From IMG/VR virus record IMGVR_UViG_3300047300_000798, positions 1 through 20,782 of that record: a DNA stretch of 20,782 bases. One strand, given 5' to 3'. The stretch comes from a virus. The translations under genes were made by a program, and so were the position numbers. The notes below the pieces were generated by a model. The model was not told the origin of the DNA, ran no database searches, and was given only the letters and a program-made list of their open reading frames with translations. Each line of letters begins with the position of its first letter. Positions within the stretch are counted from its first letter, which is position 1. This document shows positions 13,102-20,104 of this stretch, in pieces.

Positions 13102-13555
13102 TTTTCCACCTTTCATATAATATAGGAGCCAGCTGATGAAGCTGTACACCAGCCTCTTTAAGCATTATATACGAAAACTCATGATTAAACAACAGGCTTT
13201 TTCCAGGCGGGGGAACAAAAGTTACTACTTTCTTAACACCCCTCTGGATAATACTTTTAACACACTCGTTGCAGGGGAAGAATGTTGCATACAAAGTAGC
13301 ACCTTCAACACTACCAGGAGCGTTATCTAGTGCATTTCGTTCTGCGTGGCATACCAGCTTTAACTTTAGCTCACGGTCTTCGTATCGATAATAATCATCC
13401 ATTACCCCACGAGGAAATCCATTATAACCAAGTCCAATTACCCTACGATTAGTATCAACAATGACACTACCTACCTTGGTAGAAGGATCCTTAGACCATG
13501 TAGCTACTGTTTCAGCTAGTTGTAGAAATCGATAATCCCATAATAAAGAATTCAT
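13043..13555 (-). CDS. cd: Deoxycytidylate (dCMP) deaminase
   Basis: A 170-aa zinc enzyme (T4 Cd is 193 aa). It converts dCMP to dUMP, feeding dTMP synthesis. Zinc and catalytic residues are all present: H70-A-E72 in CHAERNAL and C95 and C98 in PCNEC. The N-terminal SKDPSTKVGSVIVD and GYNGFPRGV (43-51) are typical of dCMP deaminases rather than cytidine deaminases. The T4 enzyme is activated by dCTP and inhibited by dTTP; the regulatory site cannot be judged here. It follows regA by 3 bases with only a weak ribosome site (AAAAGA). The dUTPase-fold gene in this window could act in the same pathway. Confidence 0.93.
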   Translation of the reverse strand: MNSLLWDYRFLQLAETVATWSKDPSTKVGSVIVDTNRRVIGLGYNGFPRGVMDDYYRYEDRELKLKLVCHAERNALDNAPGSVEGATLYATFFPCNECVKSIIQRGVKKVVTFVPPPGKSLLFNHEFSYIMLKEAGVQLHQLAPILYERWKNDPSDIRGFDPLDPKVEHM

Positions 13556-13558
13556 ATA

Positions 13559-13954
13559 TTATCTTTTCTTGCCTATATTATATTTGGCAACCAGTTCCCA
13601 CTCATCTTTCTCTTTGTGAGTAATAACTTTTACTTGAGAGAATGGAGCTACTGGAGCACTGGACTTTTGTGGATTAATTAGCTTGATCAATCCCCACTCT
13701 GCAATAAGGTTAATGATTGTGTTGCGGCGGGCTTTATCATCATCTGAGAAATTAGATGGTTTACCGTCTAAGGCAAACAACTCTTTGAAATGCACAATAT
13801 AGTACCTACCTTGCTTGTGCAAGATATGGCATGATTGGAATAGTTTTTTATCTTTACGCGAAGCAACACCGATACGTGTTAGCGTTTCTTTAATTTTAAG
13901 GAAATCTTCTTCGGAAGCTAATGCAACCTCAACAAGACTGTCAATGATATTCAT
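13559..13954 (-). CDS. regA: RegA translational repressor
   Basis: A 131-aa protein (T4 RegA is 122). It matches the family from the start (SLVEVALASEEDFLKIKETLTRIGV) through FKELFALDGK and NTIINLIAEWGLI. In T4, RegA binds ribosome-site regions of early mRNAs, including those of genes 44, 45 and regA itself, and blocks translation. The start has AGGTGG and overlaps gene 62 by ATGA, as in the T4 order 45-44-62-regA-43. In this phage seven gene positions separate regA from gene 43. The C-terminal ten residues are basic. Confidence 0.92.
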   Translation of the reverse strand: MNIIDSLVEVALASEEDFLKIKETLTRIGVASRKDKKLFQSCHILHKQGRYYIVHFKELFALDGKPSNFSDDDKARRNTIINLIAEWGLIKLINPQKSSAPVAPFSQVKVITHKEKDEWELVAKYNIGKKR

Positions 13955-14328
13955 ATTCGTCCACCTTTTTCTAATTTTTGTTTTATAGTGATCAGTTGAT
14001 CTGAAGAAAGGATGGATAATGCGCTTTTTGCTTTTTCTGGACCGAAACCATAGTATTCCATGATAGCGGCAAGGTCATTATCTTCTTGTTTCTTCACCCA
14101 CTTTGCAAAGCGCTTTGCAGGTCTTATACTATTTAGAAAAAAGTAAAATTGGAGCTTTCCATCTAGGTGATGGTGCCGATTCATCTCATTTGCGTAGAGC
14201 AGCGTATCTGGAAAATAGGATAGCGCCTTGTTTACCATATACGCTGGGTAATGCTTTTCTGCTTCGGGCTCTTTCAAAAGGTCTTGCTTAGAACTATTAA
14301 TCGCATTCACATAATCAAAAGGATTCAT
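13951..14328 (-). CDS. 62: Clamp-loader small subunit, T4 gp62
   Basis: A 125-aa protein, clearly shorter than T4 gp62 (187 aa) but similar in size to the marine T4-like version as I recall it. The start MNPFDYVNAINSSKQDLL and the middle ANEMNRHHHLDGKLQFYFFLNSIRPAKRFAKW are diagnostic. With four gp44 subunits it forms the clamp loader that opens gp45. No clear ribosome site precedes the ATG (upstream TATTTTAATAAC), so translation may depend on the preceding gene, whose stop is 4 bases away. Three small genes lie between gene 44 and this one. Confidence 0.9.
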   Translation of the reverse strand: MNPFDYVNAINSSKQDLLKEPEAEKHYPAYMVNKALSYFPDTLLYANEMNRHHHLDGKLQFYFFLNSIRPAKRFAKWVKKQEDNDLAAIMEYYGFGPEKAKSALSILSSDQLITIKQKLEKGGRI

Positions 14329-14332
14329 GTTA

Positions 14333-14596
14333 TTAAAATACTAACTCTGGATTATCAGTAGAAAGACCAATTAAGGCATGGGTTAAGTGGACTACTTGAT
14401 TCTCTGTCAGACCAAGTCCATAGGTACTATCTAGGATGTGCAACGTTTCATGCAACTTTGCAATACGTTGGGTTTGTAGAGTGTGGTCTCTATTAATCAT
14501 AATTCGCTGTCTATTAAAATCAGCAAGACCAATATTACCTTTCATTTCATCGTCACTCAGGTAATCAACCTGATATAATATTCCTGAGATTCTCAT
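14333..14596 (-). CDS. Small ImmA/IrrE-like HExxH metallopeptidase-like protein
   Basis: An 87-aa protein. IAKLHETLHILD gives zinc motif H49-E50-x-x-H53, and E65 in GLTENQVVHLTHAL stands where ImmA/IrrE-type minimal peptidases have the third ligand. The short N-terminal part (GLADFNRQRIMINRD) is the usual beta strand before the helix. ImmA/IrrE proteins cleave repressors or regulators; the substrate here is unknown, and at 87 aa it is a bare catalytic core. It overlaps its upstream neighbour by ATGA and lies inside the clamp-loader gene pair. Confidence 0.75.
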   Translation of the reverse strand: MRISGILYQVDYLSDDEMKGNIGLADFNRQRIMINRDHTLQTQRIAKLHETLHILDSTYGLGLTENQVVHLTHALIGLSTDNPELVF

Positions 14597-14817
14597 TCTA
14601 TATCTACCTTACCTTCAGTTTCAATCCAAACCCTAGCACCACAGCTGAGTGGTTTATCAGGTGAATATACCACCTTACTAGGTCCATGTATAATTGCTGT
14701 ATTAGCGTATCTATTGTCTTTGTAAGTCTTAACAGTGAGAACCGGCTCTCTGTTTTCCTTTTCAGCTCTAATATTAGCTCGAATGTGAGCTTGGTTAACG
14801 TGAATAATTGTTTTCAT
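14593..14817 (-). CDS. 74-aa conserved phage protein
   Basis: A 74-aa protein with EPVLTVKTYKDNRYANTAII in the middle and a C-terminal block containing GPSKVVYSPDKPLSCGARVWIET. The GPS-VVYSPDKPLSCGARVWIE block is strongly conserved in small proteins from many phages as I recall; function unknown. It looks like a compact beta-rich domain. Both ends overlap neighbours by ATGA, so it is translated as part of the gene 44 to gene 62 chain. Confidence 0.7.
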   Translation of the reverse strand: MKTIIHVNQAHIRANIRAEKENREPVLTVKTYKDNRYANTAIIHGPSKVVYSPDKPLSCGARVWIETEGKVDIE

Positions 14818-15002
14818 CCGTTTAGCTGCTGCTGTGTAGAACTTTCAGCATACCTATTGGCCTCTGCGTAACTTCCAAAGAACTTAGCTAGCTCTTGACC
14901 ACTTTTTAGATTAAATACAAGAACTTGAAATGTATCATCATGTAGCTTCATTACTCTTGCATTAACTCCCGCATTTTCATATTCACTCAATAATTGCGTC
15001 AT
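14814..15002 (-). CDS. 62-aa conserved hypothetical protein
   Basis: A 62-aa protein, LSEYENAGVNARVMKLHDDTFQVLVFN then AEANRYAE near the end. It reads as three strands plus a helix. Not assigned to a family; short Y-E-A/AE-Y-A proteins at this position are seen in marine T4-like phages, from memory. Its ATG overlaps the gene 44 stop (ATGA at 15002-14999) and its stop overlaps the next start. Confidence 0.65.
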   Translation of the reverse strand: MTQLLSEYENAGVNARVMKLHDDTFQVLVFNLKSGQELAKFFGSYAEANRYAESSTQQQLNG

Positions 15003-15940
15003 TTAAAATCTCCTTCAGCCATAATTTCTGTTAGACAAGCTAAGATATTTATCTCATGATCAGCAACAAAAGCAGCCTTGTATTGATAGTCAGCAATAGT
15101 CATCACGAGCATTGGTATTGAGTTGGGTTTGAGATACTCAGATGCAGTATCATACAGCTTACGAAAAAACGTAGTATGATCTAAATCATTATTCTCACCA
15201 ACCCATTTACGAACCTCACTAAAACTTTTTGCCTTCAATAAGGCAACAAGGTTCTTGAGATTCTCTTCTGATATATTAACTAGAATGCCTGTATCAATCC
15301 GACCAGTCGCAGAGTATCTCTGTAACTCATTTAATACTCTACGCCAGTCTGGAAAGAACTTCTTGATAACTTCTATAACAGCTTTGGTATCATACTCAAT
15401 TGATTCCTTGTCTAAGATACCACAAACACGCTTGTAGAATTGTTTAGCCATCTCTGGCTTATCTTCTTTCTCGATCTTGAATTCTACGACAGAACATCTA
15501 CTATGGAGAGGATCAATAATGCGATTCCTAAAATTAGCTGTAAGGATAAACCCACAATTCCTCGAGTATTCTTCCATAAAGTTACGGAGAGCAGGTTGAG
15601 TACTGTTAGGGTTAAGATAGTCAGCTTCATCCAAGATAACATATTTACGACCTCCAGAAAAGGAAATAGTGGATGCAAACTCTCGTATTTCATTACGAAG
15701 AGTATCAATGTTACCACTCATTGAACCATTGATAATAATATAGTCGCAACCTAACTGCTCAAGCATAGCACGTGCAATAGTTGTTTTACCAACACCTGCA
15801 CGGCCAGCTAAGAGTAGATTGGGAATATTGCCTTGATCAACAAATTGCTGAAAGGTCTTTTTAAGACTATCCGGAAGGATAGTATCGGCCACAGTCCTAG
15901 GTCTATACTTCTCGACCCAAAGAAAATCATCACGAATCAT
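14999..15940 (-). CDS. 44: Clamp-loader large subunit, T4 gp44 (AAA+ ATPase)
   Basis: A 313-aa AAA+ protein (T4 gp44 is 319). WVEKYRPRTVADTILP (8-23) is the typical clamp-loader start. Walker A GRAGVGKT is at 46-53, Walker B DEAD at 104-107, sensor 1 ILTANFRNRI near 132-141, and the SRC motif with arginine finger at 147-149. Four copies with one gp62 load gp45 onto primer ends. AGGGT precedes the start, 5 bases after gene 45. Confidence 0.96.
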   Translation of the reverse strand: MIRDDFLWVEKYRPRTVADTILPDSLKKTFQQFVDQGNIPNLLLAGRAGVGKTTIARAMLEQLGCDYIIINGSMSGNIDTLRNEIREFASTISFSGGRKYVILDEADYLNPNSTQPALRNFMEEYSRNCGFILTANFRNRIIDPLHSRCSVVEFKIEKEDKPEMAKQFYKRVCGILDKESIEYDTKAVIEVIKKFFPDWRRVLNELQRYSATGRIDTGILVNISEENLKNLVALLKAKSFSEVRKWVGENNDLDHTTFFRKLYDTASEYLKPNSIPMLVMTIADYQYKAAFVADHEINILACLTEIMAEGDFK

Positions 15941-15945
15941 TTAAT

Positions 15946-16623
15946 TTACCCTGTAAAAGTTGAACTATCTTCACACGCTATCCAGTATTCTACATCAGAA
16001 CCTTTAAAATGGCAAAGGCCTTGTGGAGATATTTTTAGAGTGTACTCTTCGTTCATGATCTTTAAGTTCTCAGCTTTAATGATCATCTTAAAGGTCTTTA
16101 CAGTCTCACCAACAGTTATTGCAAAGCTGTTGCTGAGTGTTCCTTCATTGGGGTTCTTTGGTTTAGTATCTAACGCTTCAATGGTGAAGTTACCATCTTT
16201 ACCAACAAAAGCAATATCTGGTAGTTGTAAAACACCAACAGCTTTCATAAGTGATTGTAATGTAGCAGAAGGTAATAACTTCTCTACAGAGTCAGGTGAC
16301 ATCTCAACCATTTTCTTTGGTGGTTGAGCTACCATTTCAGGTAAGCAGTAAACGTAGTTCAGTTTTGATTTACCACTCATGATTGTAATGAACTTCTCGT
16401 TAATCTCTAACTCAGGGTCGTCGAAAAGAGACAATACACCGAGAAACTTTGACAGGTCCCATATCGCAAACTGCTGCGATATGGTTTCTGTAATGGTAGC
16501 CTTAGCCACCATCGTTTTCATAGGGGATATTGTTTTCAACTCGTTACCAGGAGCAAAGATCAAAGAAGGATTAATCTGAGCAAAACTCTTCAAAATCTGG
16601 ATTGTTCTTGCACTTAGTTTCAT
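15946..16623 (-). CDS. 45: Sliding clamp, T4 gp45
   Basis: A 225-aa protein (T4 gp45 is 228). The start MKLSARTIQILKSFAQINPSL and the middle FAIWDLSKFLGVLSLFDDPEL match the gp45 family, with the closing SPQGLCHFKGSDVEYWIACE segment. It forms a trimeric ring that tethers gp43 and, in T4, also activates late transcription by contacting gp33 and gp55. That is relevant here because exact TATAAATA late boxes occur in this window. AAGGGAT lies before the ATG. It is followed directly by gene 44. Confidence 0.95.
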   Translation of the reverse strand: MKLSARTIQILKSFAQINPSLIFAPGNELKTISPMKTMVAKATITETISQQFAIWDLSKFLGVLSLFDDPELEINEKFITIMSGKSKLNYVYCLPEMVAQPPKKMVEMSPDSVEKLLPSATLQSLMKAVGVLQLPDIAFVGKDGNFTIEALDTKPKNPNEGTLSNSFAITVGETVKTFKMIIKAENLKIMNEEYTLKISPQGLCHFKGSDVEYWIACEDSSTFTG

Positions 16624-16640
16624 AATATAGATCCCTTAGA

Positions 16641-17504
16641 TTACTTCTTCTTTTTATGCTTCAACTGGTTAGTGTCTGCAGTAGCTGATGCTCCGATAGA
16701 AGCAAGGTCAGCTAATGAACCACCAAACACATAACTACCTACATGCTGTAACTGCATCCATGGACAGAAGAATACTTTACCACCCATCTTCTGCACATTA
16801 TAGCAGAACATATAATCTTCAGATAAGTAACGCTTAGACTCTGGATCAATGATACAATCAAAGTAAGCCATGATCTCACGTGTACCGTCAAAATGCTCAG
16901 TACGAACGTGATCTGGTTTGTACCATTGATGTGGGAATGCTTTTTGATAGTCTTCGAATGTCTTGCGACGAATCATCATAAAGCCTGTACCAATCTCAAG
17001 AACTTCGATTGGCTGGTTGAGAGGAATCTCACGCTGAGTAGTCTTTGGATTAAACACATAGTCACCAACATACTTCTCTAAGTTGTTTGGATTATCGTCT
17101 GCCATACCCTTATCAACTGCTTGCTTGATCTTTTCCCAAGAGATACACTTCTTAGGATATGGACCACCGATAACATCGTACGGGCTAGCGTCGTCTTGCA
17201 TGGCGAGCATTGCGATAACGTCTTGAGGATTAAAACCGATATCACTATCGATGAACATTAAGTGAGTTGCACCTGAACGCAAGAACTCATCAACACAGTA
17301 GTTACGAGCACGTGTGATTAATGATTCATTAAACAAGAAAAACAACTGGAGTGGAATACCATGTTTAGTACACACCGCAGATAAGTCAGCAACAGATCTG
17401 GTAAACATACCAGCACACTGACCACCGTACATAGGAACAGCTAAGAATAGCTTACGTTTCTGTAGCTCTTCAATACTGACCTGTAATTTAAAACCTTCAG
17501 CCAT
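16641..17504 (-). CDS. Putative GT-A glycosyltransferase
   Basis: A 287-aa protein. LFLAVPMYGGQ (19-29) is the nucleotide-sugar strand, FNESLITRARNYCVDEF (58-74) is common to this phage family, and FIDSDIGF (84-91) holds the metal-binding DxD (D86, D88). GTGFMMIRR (172-180), YLSEDYMFC (226-234, candidate base E229 or D230) and LQHVG (252-256) complete a GT-A pattern. The tail ends in KHKKKK. Acceptor and sugar are unknown; DNA, protein and cell-envelope targets are all possible. AAGGAG precedes the start. It lies directly upstream of gene 45. Confidence 0.75.
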   Translation of the reverse strand: MAEGFKLQVSIEELQKRKLFLAVPMYGGQCAGMFTRSVADLSAVCTKHGIPLQLFFLFNESLITRARNYCVDEFLRSGATHLMFIDSDIGFNPQDVIAMLAMQDDASPYDVIGGPYPKKCISWEKIKQAVDKGMADDNPNNLEKYVGDYVFNPKTTQREIPLNQPIEVLEIGTGFMMIRRKTFEDYQKAFPHQWYKPDHVRTEHFDGTREIMAYFDCIIDPESKRYLSEDYMFCYNVQKMGGKVFFCPWMQLQHVGSYVFGGSLADLASIGASATADTNQLKHKKKK

Positions 17505-17515
17505 TATAAAACTCC

Positions 17516-18007
17516 TTATTTGTATTTTTTGTCATGCTCACTGGCTAAGCCGTAAGAGCCGTTGTATTCAGAAAGTGCTTCTGATTTGAAAAGTAAGAAC
17601 TGTGCTACACGTGTTCCTTTCTTTATTCTTGCTGGACCACCATTTACATGCAATGCACCTGCCATTACACCATGATAGCCTGAATCATATAAGCCTGATG
17701 TAATGAATATTCCATTACGATTAAGCGTAGAGCGAGTAATAACCCATCCAGCTTCATCAGGTCCTACTCGAATAATATTCTCCATTACTACTTCGTACGT
17801 GCCTTCTGGTAGAATAAACCACCCATCGGATGTTGGTATTTCTTCTACAGTACCTCTATGAGTCTTATTTTCATTATCGATAATAAACTCATTGTGCTTC
17901 ATACGATAGACCTTGTCAAGTCTAAGATCTATTGCATTTGGTTGAGAGTCCCCTTGCTGAACATTCGTCAGCGTTGAGTGACTATTGTTTCCTAATATAT
18001 GAATCAT
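17516..18007 (-). CDS. dUTPase / dCTP-deaminase-fold nucleotide enzyme
   Basis: A 163-aa protein of the trimeric dUTPase/Dcd superfamily. Motif 1 is AIDLRL (25-30), motif 2 TRSTLNRNG (91-99), motif 3 GLYDSGYHG (105-113), with D108 in the catalytic position of dUTPases, motif 4 GTRVAQ (131-136), and a final YNGSYG (148-153). Both dUTP hydrolysis and dCTP deamination produce or clear deoxyuridine nucleotides; I cannot separate them by eye, though motif 3 favours dUTPase. T4 itself uses an unrelated enzyme (gp56). GAGG lies about 9 bases upstream. It overlaps the DUF3310-like gene by 26 bases. Confidence 0.82.
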   Translation of the reverse strand: MIHILGNNSHSTLTNVQQGDSQPNAIDLRLDKVYRMKHNEFIIDNENKTHRGTVEEIPTSDGWFILPEGTYEVVMENIIRVGPDEAGWVITRSTLNRNGIFITSGLYDSGYHGVMAGALHVNGGPARIKKGTRVAQFLLFKSEALSEYNGSYGLASEHDKKYK

Positions 18008-18461
18008 GTTTTTCTACCTCTTCATATGCGTCATTTAAAGTTTGATGGGTGTGCAGTGTACCAACCGATCCCCTTGTGGTATAGGTTTGCTCACTGACGT
18101 TCAATATTCCTTGTGGGTTACTCTTCAGTATAATACCAGTTTTATTCTTGAGTATCTCATCAAGTGCACTCTCAGAAGGAATATAGTTGTGCTCCGCACT
18201 AGCTTTATCAACAGCATACATCATAAGAACGATGTAGTGAATAGCTTTCAGTAAATCCTTTCTATTCTTTCCACCCTTCTTACCATAACGGCAAAGATAT
18301 TTAATAGCAGTATCTCTTGCTGTTGTTTCAAGACTATCAAGTGATTCCCAAATATCAACTACTTGGATATCTTTAGCAACATAATGCTCACCGTAAGTAC
18401 CATCCAAATACTTTTGAATATCTGCTATGTACTTGTCTTCATTATATTTGTAGTTAGGCAT
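17982..18461 (-). CDS. DUF3310-like protein (phage nucleotide-kinase-annotated family)
   Basis: A 159-aa protein starting at the ATG at 18461, six bases after GAGG; two in-frame ATGs further upstream lack a site. The first half carries the DUF3310 signature: EHYV, then VVDIWESL, then TAIKYLCRYGKKGGKNRKDLLKAIHYI in two short blocks (about 53-79). Such proteins are often labelled nucleotide kinase, but a P-loop is absent, so that label is doubtful. The second half (95-159) is less conserved and probably flexible. It overlaps the transglycosylase gene by 8 bases and the dUTPase gene by 26. A near-consensus promoter lies just upstream. Confidence 0.75.
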   Translation of the reverse strand: MPNYKYNEDKYIADIQKYLDGTYGEHYVAKDIQVVDIWESLDSLETTARDTAIKYLCRYGKKGGKNRKDLLKAIHYIVLMMYAVDKASAEHNYIPSESALDEILKNKTGIILKSNPQGILNVSEQTYTTRGSVGTLHTHQTLNDAYEEVEKHDSYIRKQ

Positions 18462-19305
18462 ACTCATCCTCATTCAGATACATTGAAATATAGTTGTTGA
18501 TTATACTCTTGTTAATCACTGCAGTCAACACATTGGCATTATTCTCATAATTAAAATTAACTTCTTCTTCATACTTTCCATTTAGTAGACCTGTTGGAGA
18601 TCTATCAAAATGTGCACCTGCGTGAAGTCCTAACCAGATAGCAGCACTACTGTCCCATGTGTCGATGTATTTTCTAAAGGGTGTCATTAGGCGAATCTCA
18701 CCAGGACCATCCAACATACCTAGCATGTGAAGCTTCTGTCCGTTAGACTTAATCACATCCAATGTACCGGCAGTATGTAACTCTTGTAAGAACATGAAAC
18801 GACTAACAAAACGCTGTAGCTTGTTATCTCGTTCTACTCCGTAAGCATTAGGTATAGCAAGGATAGAAACGCCAATATAATCCACAAGGTCTGACTCGGC
18901 AGCCCAGTCAAAGCAGTCATGAAGGTCATCAATGTCTCCGATCTTTGATTGTGGGCAGAAGAATGTACCAAAGCCCTTATCTCTTAATTGAGGCGCTAGT
19001 TCTTTAGCAGCGTTAATAGTCCTGGATGAGTAATCGTTAGGATAGTCTGACATTACAACGTAATCAGCTTTAACCTTCTCAGCCATACCAATTAACTTGT
19101 TAATATCATACATGGGCTTCTTCTGCTTGTACATTTCGAAAGCAGAGTTATCAAGAATAATAGTACTACCTTCTTCCTTCTCTTTAAGATAGAAGTTTAC
19201 ATAATCTGGGCTAGTCTCAACCAAGTGAGCTAGTAATAGATGGGTCTTGGCTCCTTTAACTATCTCCAGATGTGGAATTGGAGCAATGTGGCAAAAGTCG
19301 GTCAT
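18454..19305 (-). CDS. tRNA-guanine-transglycosylase-like enzyme, DpdA-like
   Basis: A 283-aa protein starting at the ATG at 19305 (GGAAA upstream). The TIM-barrel TGT pattern can be followed: ILDNSAFE with D52 where TGT has its general acid/base (TDSGGFQ), VVMSDYPND with D87 where TGT has its base-recognition Asp, YIGVS (143-147) for the GL-GE loop, and IDTWDSSAA (214-222) with D215/D218 where TGT has the nucleophile (VDMFDCVMPTR). The CxCxxC zinc site and C-terminal part of tRNA TGTs are absent. Phage paralogs of this kind (DpdA) exchange guanine for 7-deazaguanines in DNA. It follows a QueD-like gene and is close to folE, which supports that role. The exact DpdA subtype is not determined. 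Confidence 0.65.
   Translation of the reverse strand: MTDFCHIAPIPHLEIVKGAKTHLLLAHLVETSPDYVNFYLKEKEEGSTIILDNSAFEMYKQKKPMYDINKLIGMAEKVKADYVVMSDYPNDYSSRTINAAKELAPQLRDKGFGTFFCPQSKIGDIDDLHDCFDWAAESDLVDYIGVSILAIPNAYGVERDNKLQRFVSRFMFLQELHTAGTLDVIKSNGQKLHMLGMLDGPGEIRLMTPFRKYIDTWDSSAAIWLGLHAGAHFDRSPTGLLNGKYEEEVNFNYENNANVLTAVINKSIINNYISMYLNEDEYA
18500..18528 (-). promoter_or_regulatory. Near-consensus sigma70 promoter inside the dpdA-like gene
   Basis: Minus strand TTGACT (18528-18523), 17-bp spacer, perfect TATAAT (18505-18500), 11 of 12 consensus bases. Predicted start near 18493, about 31 bases before the DUF3310-like ATG. It would allow early expression of the nucleotide and clamp genes apart from the modification genes. 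Confidence 0.65.
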
Positions 19306-19307
19306 TA

Positions 19308-19700
19308 TTATTTCCAATCAGCTTTAATAACAGGTGTTGTTGGATGAGTATGCCGCAACGTTGCTCCATTCTCACCATCCTCACTAACATCAATACAACA
19401 ATCACGGTGAGGATACATCTGTTGAATATATTCAAAAAGTTCTCGGGCAATCATCTCACAGGACATGAAATTTAATTGAAGAGTGCCTGTATTATATAGG
19501 CCTTCTAGCTCACGTTTCAACATAATAAATTCAACATCGCGATCATCATGAGTTACTTCTAACTCAATACGAAAATGGAACATATGTCTATGAGGATGTC
19601 CTAAGAAAGATACAGATTCCAATTTAGGATCAGTAGCAGCTGCTGGATAACAATGAATACCTTCCTTTTGAAATGTTACCCATATACTAGTTTTGGTCAT
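19308..19700 (-). CDS. QueD / 6-pyruvoyl-tetrahydropterin-synthase-like protein
   Basis: A 130-aa T-fold protein. GIHCYPAA (14-21) gives the first zinc His (H16), and GHPHRHMFHFRIELEV (34-49) aligns with the QueD block HGHSFxVxLEI, giving H37 and H39 as the other two ligands. SCEMIARELFEYI (80-92) fits the PTAENIAxYI helix, and VSEDGENG (105-112) the closing strand with Glu. QueD turns dihydroneopterin triphosphate, the product of FolE, into 6-carboxytetrahydropterin on the way to preQ0. The usual catalytic Cys just before HxH is missing; C17 beside H16 is the nearest candidate. The strong site GGAGTGGGG stands before the ATG. It overlaps the upstream gene by 14 bases. Confidence 0.6.
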   Translation of the reverse strand: MTKTSIWVTFQKEGIHCYPAAATDPKLESVSFLGHPHRHMFHFRIELEVTHDDRDVEFIMLKRELEGLYNTGTLQLNFMSCEMIARELFEYIQQMYPHRDCCIDVSEDGENGATLRHTHPTTPVIKADWK

Positions 19701-20073
19701 TACCCCACTCCCTTCTAAGATTATACATATACTTTCTCGCCTCTATCATCTGGTCATTAGTCAGACTAACACACTCAGTAACACCAGAGAACTTATAGTT
19801 CTTGTCTGTTGCACCGACATACTCTTCTACCCATATATTCTTAGGGTACTTTTGTAATAGAATCTTTTCTTGTTCTGCTACTTTATCAAAGTCATTCCAA
19901 GCACTGGCAATAACTCTGATACTAAAATCTTCATACTGGTTTGGATCATTGCCAAACTTAACACTCTCTTCTTTAGAGAATCGCTTCATGACATCACCAT
20001 ATTTGGTAATACCAAACTTATAGAACTTCTTTCTGGATTCTTTATGTGTAAATTCTACGAAGTATATTTTCAT
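19687..20073 (-). CDS. GIY-YIG / T5orf172-like domain protein
   Basis: A 128-aa protein. IYFVEF (3-8), then FYKFGITKYGDVMKRF (17-32), fits the Y...KxGIT....R core of T5orf172-type GIY-YIG proteins. K19, G21 and R31 are in the expected places, and E69 (VAEQEKILL) is a candidate metal-binding Glu. It could be a free-standing nuclease, perhaps a homing enzyme, or a non-catalytic relative. It starts only one base after the U run of a strong terminator with no proper ribosome site, so expression is probably low or conditional. Confidence 0.6.
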   Translation of the reverse strand: MKIYFVEFTHKESRKKFYKFGITKYGDVMKRFSKEESVKFGNDPNQYEDFSIRVIASAWNDFDKVAEQEKILLQKYPKNIWVEEYVGATDKNYKFSGVTECVSLTNDQMIEARKYMYNLRREWGNDQN

Positions 20074-20104
20074 AATAAAAACCCGCTGTTTATTAGACAG
20101 CGGG
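20074..20104 (-). terminator. Intrinsic terminator after the HTH gene
   Basis: Minus strand CCCGCTGT (20104-20097), 7-base loop CTAATAA, ACAGCGGG (20089-20082), then TTTTTATT. The 8-bp stem is perfect. The ATG of the next gene follows immediately at 20073. The small gap 20105-20122 shows no clear promoter. Confidence 0.9.

Noticed and set aside
15047-15054. GATAAATA, close to the late box, inside gene 44
   Set aside because: First base differs from the late consensus, it is within coding sequence, and no gene start is positioned for it.
15833-16327. 164-codon plus-strand frame opposite genes 44 and 45
   Set aside because: Long but antisense to two certain genes, with no ribosome site or family resemblance.
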